DNA of 64,000 bases, taken from positions 1 to 64,000 of the forward strand of contig JAJCXR010000015.1 in assembly GCA_029263315.1 (NCBI GenBank). Reading direction: 5' to 3'. A program made the position numbers and the translations under genes. Below, piece by piece: positions 36,835 to 44,956 of this stretch. Under the pieces are notes generated by a model. The model had not been told where the DNA came from. It made no database searches and saw only the letters and a list, made by a program, of their open reading frames with translations. Position 1 is the first letter of the stretch. The number at the start of each line of letters is the position of its first letter. This stretch comes from Acidobacteriota bacterium (lineage in GTDB: Bacteria; Acidobacteriota; Thermoanaerobaculia; Multivoradales; J023).

Positions 36835-37978
36835 GGTCTGCGTGGTGATCACCGCCCGCCCCAGTTACAGCCGAATCAAATCGGCGCTGACCGCAATTCG
36901 TCAACACCCCGAGCTGGAGCTCCAGTTGGTGGTCGCCGCCTCCGCCTTGCTCGATCGCTACGGCCAAGCCAGCCAAGTGATCGAAGGGGATGGCTTCGAC
37001 ATCGCGGCCCGCGTCTACATGGTGTTGGAAGGAGAGAACCTCACCACCATGGCCAAGACCACCGGCCTCGGGGTCCTCGAGCTCTCGACGGTCTTCGACA
37101 ATCTGCGTCCCGACGTGGTGGTGACCATCGCCGATCGTTACGAGACCATGGCGACGGCGGTGGCGGCCTCGTTCATGAACATTCCCCTGGCCCACGTCCA
37201 GGGCGGTGAGGTGACCGGTTCCATCGACGAGAAAGTGCGGCATGCGGTCACCAAGCTGGCGGATCTGCATTTGGTTTCCACCGAGCGGGCTGGCGAACGG
37301 GTGGTGCGCATGGGCGAGCTAGCCGACAAGGTGGAGGTTACCGGCTGCCCTTCCATCGATCTGGCGGCGGAAATCCTGGCCAGCCCGAGCTTGGACTTCG
37401 ATCCGCTGGACAAATACGGCGGCGTCGGCGAGCCCCTCGATCTGAGCCGGGGTTATCTGGTGGTGATGCAGCATCCGGTGACCACCGAATATGGCCAGGC
37501 CCGTCATCAGGCCAACGAGACCTTGCATGCGGTGCGCGATCTGGGCCGCCCCACCCTGTGGTTCTGGCCCAACGTCGACGCCGGCTCCGACGGCACCTCC
37601 AATGCCATCCGCTCCTTCCGCGAGGTCGAGAAACCCTGCAACCTCCATTTCTTCAAGAACATGGCGCCCCATGATTTCCTGCGTTTGATCTATGGCTGCC
37701 AATGCCTGGTGGGCAATTCCAGCGTCGGCATCCGCGAAAGTTCCTTCCTGGGCATTCCAGTGGTCAATATCGGCTCGCGCCAGCAGGGGCGGGAACGGGG
37801 ACCCAACGTCGTCGATGTCGAACACCGACGCCAGGAGATCGCCGCCGCCATCGAAAGCCAGCTAGCCCACGGCCGCTACCCGTCGAGCCCACTCTACGGC
37901 GATGGGGCCGCCGGGGAACGCATCGCCCAGCGCTTGGCGGAACGCACCTTCGTGACCGAGAAGCGGTTGCCGTACTGA
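36827..37978 (+). CDS. neuC: Hydrolysing UDP-N-acetylglucosamine 2-epimerase
   Basis: A 383-residue GT-B-fold epimerase that releases ManNAc (or the 6-deoxy diamino analogue) for NeuB. The N-terminus VVITARPSYSRIKSAL and HVQGGEVTGSIDEKVRHAV fit the NeuC/LegG hydrolysing branch, distinct from WecB. The His in HVQGGEV and Glu residues around GNSSVGIRESSF are the expected active-site region. It overlaps neuB by eight bases. Confidence 0.9.
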   Translation: MRKVCVVITARPSYSRIKSALTAIRQHPELELQLVVAASALLDRYGQASQVIEGDGFDIAARVYMVLEGENLTTMAKTTGLGVLELSTVFDNLRPDVVVTIADRYETMATAVAASFMNIPLAHVQGGEVTGSIDEKVRHAVTKLADLHLVSTERAGERVVRMGELADKVEVTGCPSIDLAAEILASPSLDFDPLDKYGGVGEPLDLSRGYLVVMQHPVTTEYGQARHQANETLHAVRDLGRPTLWFWPNVDAGSDGTSNAIRSFREVEKPCNLHFFKNMAPHDFLRLIYGCQCLVGNSSVGIRESSFLGIPVVNIGSRQQGRERGPNVVDVEHRRQEIAAAIESQLAHGRYPSSPLYGDGAAGERIAQRLAERTFVTEKRLPY

Positions 37979-37979
37979 A

Positions 37980-38723
37980 ATGGCAACACCCGACATGGCA
38001 AGCCCAGACACCAACCTACCGCTGCGGGTTCTCGGCGTCATCCCGGCCCGGGCCGGCTCCAAAGGGGTGGTGGGCAAGAATCTACGGCCGGTGGCCGGTG
38101 AGCCCCTCATCGGCCACGCCATCCGAGCCGCCGAGGAGAGCCGTTTACTGTCCGCCTACCTGGTGACCACGGACGGCGAGGAGATTGCCGCCGCCGCCGA
38201 GCAGCGGAGCTGCCCCGTGGTGCGGCGCCCGCTCCACCTGGCAGCGGACGAAACCCCAATGCCGCCGGTGCTGCAACACGCCCTGGAGCACGCCGAAGCC
38301 GAGCAGCGGACGACCTTCGACGCCCTGGTGCTGCTGCAACCGACGGCCCCGATTCGCCGGGGCGCAGATGTCGATGCGGTCATCACCTTGCTGGCCGACG
38401 GCGAGGTGGACAGCGTCATCAGCGTTTGTCCGGTGGAGGATGAGCACCCGGCCCGCATGTACTCCCTGGATGCCGAGGGCCGCATGTCGCCCCTGTGGCC
38501 CGACCTGGAAATGCGCCAGCGACAGGACTTACCCCCTCTCTACCACCGCAACGGGGCCCTCTACGCGACCCGCCGCCGGGTCTTGGTGGAACAAGGTGTG
38601 ATCGTCGGTCCACGACGGCGGGCCTATGTCATGCCGCGCAAGTATTTGGTCAATGTCGACGACGAACGGGATCTACTGATCGCCGAGGTGATCGTCCAGC
38701 GGTGGTTGCAGGGCGCCCTGTGA
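37980..38723 (+). CDS. neuA: CMP-nonulosonate (acylneuraminate) cytidylyltransferase
   Basis: A 247-residue nucleotidyltransferase that activates the nonulosonate with CTP. The Mg2+/CTP site IPARAGSKGVVGKNLRPV is near the N-terminus, LLQPTAPIRRGADVD follows, then VNVDDERDLLIAE. One base separates it from the neuC stop, and its own TGA overlaps the GTG of the next gene. neuB, neuC and neuA form an unbroken coupled set. Confidence 0.93.
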   Translation: MATPDMASPDTNLPLRVLGVIPARAGSKGVVGKNLRPVAGEPLIGHAIRAAEESRLLSAYLVTTDGEEIAAAAEQRSCPVVRRPLHLAADETPMPPVLQHALEHAEAEQRTTFDALVLLQPTAPIRRGADVDAVITLLADGEVDSVISVCPVEDEHPARMYSLDAEGRMSPLWPDLEMRQRQDLPPLYHRNGALYATRRRVLVEQGVIVGPRRRAYVMPRKYLVNVDDERDLLIAEVIVQRWLQGAL

Positions 38724-39685
38724 GCTGGCGCATTCTCAACGCCGAGCCCCTCGGCTATAGCCCGAGGGCGGCACGACGGCTGGCCGCCCTGGGCCATTTC
38801 GAGCAGCGGCAAGTGGCGGCCGGCGGGCTGGCTGAGCAAGTGGCGGAGGTGGACGTGCTCATCGTCCGCCTGGCGCATCGCATCGATGCCGAGATACTGA
38901 CGGCGGGTCGGCAGCTCAGGGCGGTGGTCACCGCCACCACCGGGCTCGATCACATCGATCTCGAGGCGGCGGCGGCGCGGCGAGTGGAGGTGCTGTCCCT
39001 GCGCGGGGAAACAGCCTTCCTGCGCACCATCCAGGCCACCGCCGAGCATACCTGGGCCCTGCTCCTGGCCTTGGCACGGCGTCTCCCCTGGGCCTTCGAC
39101 AGCGTCCGTCAGGGCGACTGGCAGCGCGACGATCACCGCGGCAGCGAGCTGAGCGGCAAACGCCTGGGCATCCTCGGCCTCGGCCGTTTGGGGGAGCAGG
39201 TGGCGCGCTACGGCCAAGCCTTCGGCATGCGAGTGGCGGCTTTCGACCCGTTGCGCCAGGGCTGGCCCGACGGCGTGCGACGCTGCGCCTCGCAGCTCGA
39301 GTTGGCGGCCACCAGCGATGTCCTGTCGATCCACCTGCCCCTCGACGACAGCACCCGCGGCATCGTCGACGGGGCGACCCTGCGCGCCCTGCCCAAGGGC
39401 GCCATGGTGATCAACACCGCCCGTGGCCCATTGCTCGACGAAGCGACCCTCCTGGAGCTCCTCGACACCGGACATCTGGCGGGGGCAGCCCTCGACGTGG
39501 TGCACGGCGAGCGCGACGGGGCGCCGCCGACCAGCCCTCTGTTCGCCGCCGCGGCAGAACGCCGGAACCTGCTCTTGACGCCCCATATCGGCGGTGCCAC
39601 CTGGGAGTCGATGCACCGCACCGAAGAATTCATGGCCGACAAGCTGTGTCGCTTTCTCGCCACCGTTGCGGAGACCGACCGATGA
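38720..39685 (+). CDS. D-isomer 2-hydroxyacid dehydrogenase (PGDH/SerA-like)
   Basis: A 321-residue NAD(P)-dependent dehydrogenase. The Rossmann motif GILGLGRLGEQVARYG lies near residues 151-166, with the active-site Arg in INTARGPLLDEAT and His in LTPHIGGATWESM. The acidic partner is VVHGERDG rather than the usual VFxxEP. The GTG 38720 start is coupled to neuA as GTGA, and the stop overlaps the wzt start. Dehydrogenases of this type are not part of standard Neu5Ac synthesis, so it may modify the sugar or make a 2-hydroxyacid-type substituent. Confidence 0.85.
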   Translation: MSWRILNAEPLGYSPRAARRLAALGHFEQRQVAAGGLAEQVAEVDVLIVRLAHRIDAEILTAGRQLRAVVTATTGLDHIDLEAAAARRVEVLSLRGETAFLRTIQATAEHTWALLLALARRLPWAFDSVRQGDWQRDDHRGSELSGKRLGILGLGRLGEQVARYGQAFGMRVAAFDPLRQGWPDGVRRCASQLELAATSDVLSIHLPLDDSTRGIVDGATLRALPKGAMVINTARGPLLDEATLLELLDTGHLAGAALDVVHGERDGAPPTSPLFAAAAERRNLLLTPHIGGATWESMHRTEEFMADKLCRFLATVAETDR

Positions 39686-40953
39686 GCCAGGCATCCTCCA
39701 TGGACAACGTGGCGATTCGTGTCGAGGATCTCGGCAAACGCTATCGTCTCGGCCAACAACAGCCCTACAATACCCTGCGCGAGAGCCTCGCCGGCTCGCG
39801 GCTCAACCCTCGCAATTGGACGAAGCCGAAACCGCCGGACGGCGAGCAAACCTTCTGGGCCCTACGCCATTTGTCCTTCGAGATCGAGCCAGGAGAGGTG
39901 GTCGGCATTGTGGGCCGCAACGGGGCCGGCAAGAGCACCCTGCTGAAGATCCTGTCGCAGATCACCGAACCGACCGAGGGACGCGCCCTGCTCAAGGGTC
40001 GTGTGGGGTCCCTATTGGAGGTGGGAACCGGTTTCCATCCCGAGCTCAGCGGTCGCGAGAACATCTATCTCAATGGCGCCATCCTCGGCATGGGCAAGGA
40101 CGAAATCCGCCGCAAATTCGATGACATCGTCAGCTTCGCCGAGGTGGAAAAGTTCATCGACACGGCGGTCAAGCATTACTCCAGCGGCATGTACCTGCGC
40201 CTCGCCTTTTCCCTCGCCGCCCATCTGGAGCCGGAAATCCTGCTGGTGGACGAAGTCTTGGCGGTGGGCGACGCGGCGTTCCAGCAACGCTGCCTGGGCA
40301 AGATGAACGAAGTGGCCCAAACCGGACGAACGGTGCTTTTTGTCAGCCACAACATGGGAGCGGTGCGGCGCCTCTGCCATACCGGGGTGCTGCTGGACAA
40401 TGGCCAGCTGGTGGAAAAGGGACCCATCGAGCACATCATCAGCCGCTACACGGAAGGCAGCAGACGGCTCGACGCCGAAGTGACCTTCGACGACAAACCG
40501 GACTGCGACATGCCCATCCTCGGTTGTCGACTGCTCAACGCCGACGGCCAGCCACGCTCTGAGCTGGACCGCATGCACCCCTTCCAATTGGAAGTTAGCT
40601 TCGCCGTGCACCGTCCACTGCGCGGTGCCCATCTGGCCTTGATGCTCGACCGCGCCGACGGCACCCCGGTGCTGCACGCCCTCGACGTCGACAGCCAGCC
40701 CGAAAGCATCGTCGATCGCCCGACGGGACGCTACCGCACCACTTTCCAGTACCCGGGCGGCATCTTCAACGCCGGGCTCTATAAGCTGCGCATTGTCAGC
40801 GGACGGTATCCGAGCACCAAATACGACTCTTGCGAACCCTTCGTCTTCGAGCTCTTCGATCAAGGATCCTTCGCCGCCGTCGGCGCCCAAGGCAAACAAC
40901 GCCAAGGGATAGTCTGCATGGCCTTGGACGTCGAGACCGAGAGACTCCCCTGA
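39682..40953 (+). CDS. ABC polysaccharide export ATPase with C-terminal glycan domain (Wzt-like)
   Basis: A 423-residue ATPase. Walker A is GRNGAGKST (about 82-90), the ABC signature YSSGMYLRLAF, Walker B ILLVDEVLAVGD and H-loop FVSHNMGAVRRL. After about residue 270 a beta-sandwich domain (VTFDDKPDCDMPILGCRLLN onward) resembles the Wzt carbohydrate-binding domain that recognises a terminal residue on the exported polymer before transport. That implies the glycan has a distinctive non-reducing end. ATG 39682 overlaps the previous stop. Its permease is at 34868. Confidence 0.93.
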   Translation: MSQASSMDNVAIRVEDLGKRYRLGQQQPYNTLRESLAGSRLNPRNWTKPKPPDGEQTFWALRHLSFEIEPGEVVGIVGRNGAGKSTLLKILSQITEPTEGRALLKGRVGSLLEVGTGFHPELSGRENIYLNGAILGMGKDEIRRKFDDIVSFAEVEKFIDTAVKHYSSGMYLRLAFSLAAHLEPEILLVDEVLAVGDAAFQQRCLGKMNEVAQTGRTVLFVSHNMGAVRRLCHTGVLLDNGQLVEKGPIEHIISRYTEGSRRLDAEVTFDDKPDCDMPILGCRLLNADGQPRSELDRMHPFQLEVSFAVHRPLRGAHLALMLDRADGTPVLHALDVDSQPESIVDRPTGRYRTTFQYPGGIFNAGLYKLRIVSGRYPSTKYDSCEPFVFELFDQGSFAAVGAQGKQRQGIVCMALDVETERLP

Positions 40954-40957
40954 GGCC

Positions 40958-42766
40958 ATGACGACTTGCTTGCTGGACGCTCGCCGAAACCTCCGAGGGA
41001 CGGCGCCCTCGCGGCCCGCTGCCGAGCTTCGGGTCGATGTCGAAGTACCCCTCTTCGTCGAGCAGGCCTTGATCGGGCCGCAACATGGCCGACGTTGCCT
41101 GACCAGCGACTTGGTGCCAACCCCCACCCTGCATCGCTTGGCGGATCAAGCCTTGGAGTGCCGAGAACGCTTCCTGCAATTGGCGGCCGGTTCCGTCGAC
41201 CTGGAGCAGGACGATGACTTGACCATGTTTCGCGGCGACGACTTGCTGATCCTGTGGCGGGAGATACTCTACGGCCAAGCCCTCGCCGACGCCATCCGCC
41301 AGCGGGGCTGGCGGCGGGTCCTGTGGCAACCGTCCGCGGACTCGAACGGCACGGCCCGAGCCGAAGTGTTGGGCCGCAGCCTCGAAGCAGCCCTCGGCGA
41401 TGACATCCACTGGCAACCTTTGCCAGGCGCTGCCGCCCAGGGCGCCACAGGTGCCCGGCACCGGGTTGGCCGCCGCATCGGCAACCTCTATCGCAAGACG
41501 CGCAATCGACTGGAGCGACAATGGCGGCGACCCCCAAAGGCGGGCCGCTGTCTGGCCATCTTTTCGACCTCGCAATGGCAACGCTTCCTCTCAGCCTTTG
41601 ATGATCTCCAGGAAGGGTACGGCTCCGACCTCTGCTTCTGGTACCTGGGCCGCCTGGAGAGGTCCGTCGTCGAGGCCCTGGGACGACGCCGTATCGACCT
41701 GTCGCAAGTCCCCATGCCACCGGTCGTCGAGGCCGATATCGAAGTCCTCTTCAGCCGCCGCCTGCAACACTGGCGAGACCACGGTCGGCACCAACTGGCC
41801 GAGGAGATGGCCTGCCCCGCCGTCGCTTCGGCCCCCTTGGAGGGCCTCTTCGAGACGTACTTTCGATTTACCTTTCCCCGCGCCTGTCAGTGGAAGCGGG
41901 AGTTGGAAGCCAACCTGCGCCGAAGCAGCGTCGAGCTGGTGGTGGGTTCCGCCGCCTTCACCCACACCAGCGCCATGCCCCTGCTGGCCGCCCAACGCCT
42001 CGGTATCCCTTCCCTGGCCCTTTCCCACACCTACATCAGCGGCGACCATAGCCCCGTTGCGGCCAGCTACTTGGCCTGTCGCAACAACTTCGAACGGCAG
42101 GGTTTTGCCCGAGCCTTCCCCAAAGACGCTCGGATCGTTCGTTGTCATAACGCCAGCGACACCCTGTCCTATGCCATCGACGATGCCCAACCCCCCATCC
42201 TCCCCGCCAAAGGACGGCGCATCGCCCTGCTCACCGCCTCGCCACAGTTTCACCTCTTTGCCATGCCACTGCATCAGTTGGGGCCGTGGAACGATACCCT
42301 CACCGCCCTGTGCCAGCCGCCGCCAGATCTCGCAGACCTCGAGTGGGTCCTCAAGTTCCACCCCCGATTTGATCTGACCCCCCACCTCGAAACCCTGACG
42401 CCGGGCTCCAATGTCACCGTCTACCCGGCAAAGGCGTCGGTGCACGAGCTGCTGGCCGATTGTTGGCTGGCGGTATTGGTCAATCACTACGGCGGCGTCG
42501 GGGTCGATGCGAGGCTGCTCGGCGTGCCCGTCGTCTTCCTCGATTCCGCCAGCTACTACTATCCGCACACCGACCCTGAGTCTTTAGGGGCCGAGCGCCT
42601 GGAAAGCCCGGAGGCCCTCTGGCAATTCGTTCGCCGGCTGGTCCAAGAGCCGGAACGTTACGACGCCCTGCAACAGCACAACAAAAGCCTCGTCGACGCC
42701 TCGTTGCGCAGCGCTGAAATGTCGTTGTCGCAGTGCCTGGAGCAAGGGCTTCCGGAGGTGCCATGA
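40958..42766 (+). CDS. Putative GT-B-type surface glycan transferase
   Basis: A 602-residue protein without strong family identity. The N-terminal half has no recognisable motif. The C-terminal half carries features of GT-B enzymes: KFHPRFDLTPHLETLTPG, a Gly-rich CWLAVLVNHYGGVGVDARLLG and PVVFLDSASYYYPHTD, reminiscent of the CDP-glycerol and polysialyl transferase style (HP motif). It lies directly after wzt and before another glycosyltransferase, coupled by ATGA. It may assemble or elongate the nonulosonate-containing chain, but this is inference. Confidence 0.5.
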   Translation: MTTCLLDARRNLRGTAPSRPAAELRVDVEVPLFVEQALIGPQHGRRCLTSDLVPTPTLHRLADQALECRERFLQLAAGSVDLEQDDDLTMFRGDDLLILWREILYGQALADAIRQRGWRRVLWQPSADSNGTARAEVLGRSLEAALGDDIHWQPLPGAAAQGATGARHRVGRRIGNLYRKTRNRLERQWRRPPKAGRCLAIFSTSQWQRFLSAFDDLQEGYGSDLCFWYLGRLERSVVEALGRRRIDLSQVPMPPVVEADIEVLFSRRLQHWRDHGRHQLAEEMACPAVASAPLEGLFETYFRFTFPRACQWKRELEANLRRSSVELVVGSAAFTHTSAMPLLAAQRLGIPSLALSHTYISGDHSPVAASYLACRNNFERQGFARAFPKDARIVRCHNASDTLSYAIDDAQPPILPAKGRRIALLTASPQFHLFAMPLHQLGPWNDTLTALCQPPPDLADLEWVLKFHPRFDLTPHLETLTPGSNVTVYPAKASVHELLADCWLAVLVNHYGGVGVDARLLGVPVVFLDSASYYYPHTDPESLGAERLESPEALWQFVRRLVQEPERYDALQQHNKSLVDASLRSAEMSLSQCLEQGLPEVP

Positions 42767-43872
42767 AGCGACCCTGGCGCATCCTTTGGAATACCTGGGT
42801 CAACGCTCGGGACTTCAACGCCCAGAGTCTCACCGCCCGCGAGCTGGCGCTGCGCCTGCCCGCCGAGCGCTTTCACAGCCTCTTTTTCCACAGCCACGGC
42901 ACGGCGGTGGACCCCCGCTTGCTGGCCGCCAAGGCGAACGGCACCGCCAACATCGACTGGCTGACCCTGCCGCCACGTCTGGCCAGCCCTCGGCTGGCCT
43001 GGCAGCTCCTGCGGGGCCGTCACGACATCCTCTTCTATCCGGCCTTGAATCCTCGGGCCAGCCATCTCTACCGGCGTCTTCTCCCCTTGGGTCGAGCCGT
43101 CAAGTGGGTGCAGAGCATCGAGTGCTCTTGGCCCCAGCTCGCCGCCCAATCGCCCGCCGCCTTGGAGCACGATTTATTCTGGGCCCGACGGGCCGACCTC
43201 TGCACCGCCATCACCCCCGCCATCGCCAGGGACTTGCAAGCCCAAGGCATCGAGACGGAAATCATTCCCCTGGGGGTCGACGTAGAGCGATTCAGACCCT
43301 CGGCGCGCCCGAGAGAAGATCCCCGAGCCTTGCTACGGGTGATCTTCGTCGCCTCCATGCAACGGCGCAAACAGCCCCACTTGATCCTCGACATGGCCCA
43401 TCGGCTGCGCGACCAGCCGGTGGAATTCCACCTCATCGGGCCAGTGTTGGGGGATTCGAGCTACCACCGGGGCCTGCTGGAGGACAAGGAGTCCCGCGAC
43501 TTGGGACGGGTGTATTTTCATGACGCCATGCCCCAAGAAGACATCCGTCGCTGGTTGGAACGCTCGGATATCTATGTTCTGCCGTCCCGCCTCGAAGGCT
43601 TCGGCAAGACCACCATCGAAGCCGCCGCCTGCGGCTTACCGGCGGTGATCTTCAAAGACTACGAGTCCACCGCCGTGATCGACGGCCGGACGGGATTCCA
43701 AGTCGAGACCTTCGACGACATGGTGAGCAAGGTGCGCCTCTTGCTCAACGAGCCGAGCCTTCGCCAACGGCTCGGCGAGGCGGCGGTGACCCACGTGCGT
43801 CAGTTCGACTGGAACGTCATCGCTCGGCGCTGGCAGCTACGCTTCGAGCGCCTGTGCAGCGATCACGAATAA
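42763..43872 (+). CDS. GT4-family glycosyltransferase
   Basis: A 369-residue GT-B glycosyltransferase. The C-terminal half shows the GT4 signature: VIFVASMQRRKQPHLILDMA, EFHLIGPVLGD, YVLPSRLEGFGKTTIEAAACG (the E-x7-E sugar-nucleotide motif). The N-terminal acceptor half is less conserved. It starts at ATG 42763, overlapping the previous stop. Donor sugar unknown. It ends the plus-strand glycan operon and faces a convergent methyltransferase gene 20 bp away. Confidence 0.9.
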   Translation: MKRPWRILWNTWVNARDFNAQSLTARELALRLPAERFHSLFFHSHGTAVDPRLLAAKANGTANIDWLTLPPRLASPRLAWQLLRGRHDILFYPALNPRASHLYRRLLPLGRAVKWVQSIECSWPQLAAQSPAALEHDLFWARRADLCTAITPAIARDLQAQGIETEIIPLGVDVERFRPSARPREDPRALLRVIFVASMQRRKQPHLILDMAHRLRDQPVEFHLIGPVLGDSSYHRGLLEDKESRDLGRVYFHDAMPQEDIRRWLERSDIYVLPSRLEGFGKTTIEAAACGLPAVIFKDYESTAVIDGRTGFQVETFDDMVSKVRLLLNEPSLRQRLGEAAVTHVRQFDWNVIARRWQLRFERLCSDHE

Positions 43873-43892
43873 GCTTTGGCTGCCCCGGCAGG

Positions 43893-44915
43893 CTACTCCG
43901 GCTTACGAGCCACGGTCCGTAGACGGTAGCCGAGCCCCAAATCGTAGAGGGATTCCTCCAGCTGACGACGCCGTGCCGGGTCCTCCAACAGTCGGCGGAA
44001 CCTCGACGGCAAAACATCGGCGCTGGGGGCGGCGAAGGGGTCGAGGCCCTGCAGATGATTGAGGATCGAGTCCAGCACCGACACCGTGGTCATGGTTTGC
44101 AGAACCTCGAAGCCCTCCTGCCCGAGGAAGCGACTCAAGGTATCTTCATCGAAGAAGATCAAGTGGTTGCGGTTGAAGGTGCGGGCCAGCTGGCGCAATA
44201 CCATGACCCCTAGGGACTTACCGTTGGGCACGCCCACCAAGAAAACACCGCCGGGCTTGAGCAGGCGATGGATCTGACGCACCAGGTCGCGGGGCTGAGG
44301 CAGGTGCTCCAGGGTCTCTATCAAGGTGATGACGTCAAATGAGGCCGGCGGCAGAGCCGCTTTTTCGAGGGTCTGCGACAGCACCTCCAGCTGATAACGC
44401 TGGCGGGCGATAGCGGCCGCCCTTTCACCGAGCTCGAGGCCGAGCACGTCGTAGCCACGCCCCCTGGCTTCGTCCAGCAACCGGCCGATGGAGCAGCCGA
44501 TGTCCAATAGACGGCCGCCGGGCGGGCGGTGCGTCGCCACGGCGTCCAGGAGCTCACCGAAGTCTTGCCGTTGGAAAGTCTCCTCCGCGTCGCTCAGCAG
44601 AACATCGACCCAAGCATCGTTGGCCTGAGATTCATAGGCGTAGAGGCGCTCCAAAGCCTGCCGGTTGGGGCGTGGATTCATATAGGCCAAGCCGCAACCG
44701 CGGCAGCGCACGAAGCGCAATCCCTGCTTGCGGAACATCTCGGCATCGTCTTTAGCCCCACAGAGGTAGCAGGCCGTGTGCTCCGCCAGCTCAGCCCGGA
44801 TGGCGCCGCTGTCGGGGTCGATGAGAACCTGCATTTCCTCCTCGATGAGGCGAAAGAAGCGGTCTCTTCCACTTTTCTTCTCGTAACTCTCCGTCGCTTC
44901 GGTCGTTTTGCTCAT
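43893..44915 (-). CDS. Zinc-ribbon class I SAM methyltransferase
   Basis: A 340-residue protein with an N-terminal CxxC...CxxC zinc ribbon (CYLCG and CRGCG, about residues 49-75) and a Rossmann methyltransferase domain: LLDIGCSIGRLLDEARGRG (AdoMet loop), FDVITLIETLEHLPQPRDL and LKPGGVFLVGVPN. Enzymes of this layout often O-methylate sugars in glycan clusters. ATG 44915 is chosen as the first Met before conserved sequence. It lies 41 bp downstream of asnB. Confidence 0.88.
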   Translation of the reverse strand: MSKTTEATESYEKKSGRDRFFRLIEEEMQVLIDPDSGAIRAELAEHTACYLCGAKDDAEMFRKQGLRFVRCRGCGLAYMNPRPNRQALERLYAYESQANDAWVDVLLSDAEETFQRQDFGELLDAVATHRPPGGRLLDIGCSIGRLLDEARGRGYDVLGLELGERAAAIARQRYQLEVLSQTLEKAALPPASFDVITLIETLEHLPQPRDLVRQIHRLLKPGGVFLVGVPNGKSLGVMVLRQLARTFNRNHLIFFDEDTLSRFLGQEGFEVLQTMTTVSVLDSILNHLQGLDPFAAPSADVLPSRFRRLLEDPARRRQLEESLYDLGLGYRLRTVARKPE

Positions 44916-44956
44916 CGTCTGCTCATGCTTCCTTTGACTCCGTTCAGAGGACGGTC

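Noticed and set aside
38624..39694. 356-residue frame antisense to the hydroxyacid dehydrogenase
   Set aside because: Composed of Gly/Arg/Gln-rich shadow sequence; the sense gene has all dehydrogenase motifs.
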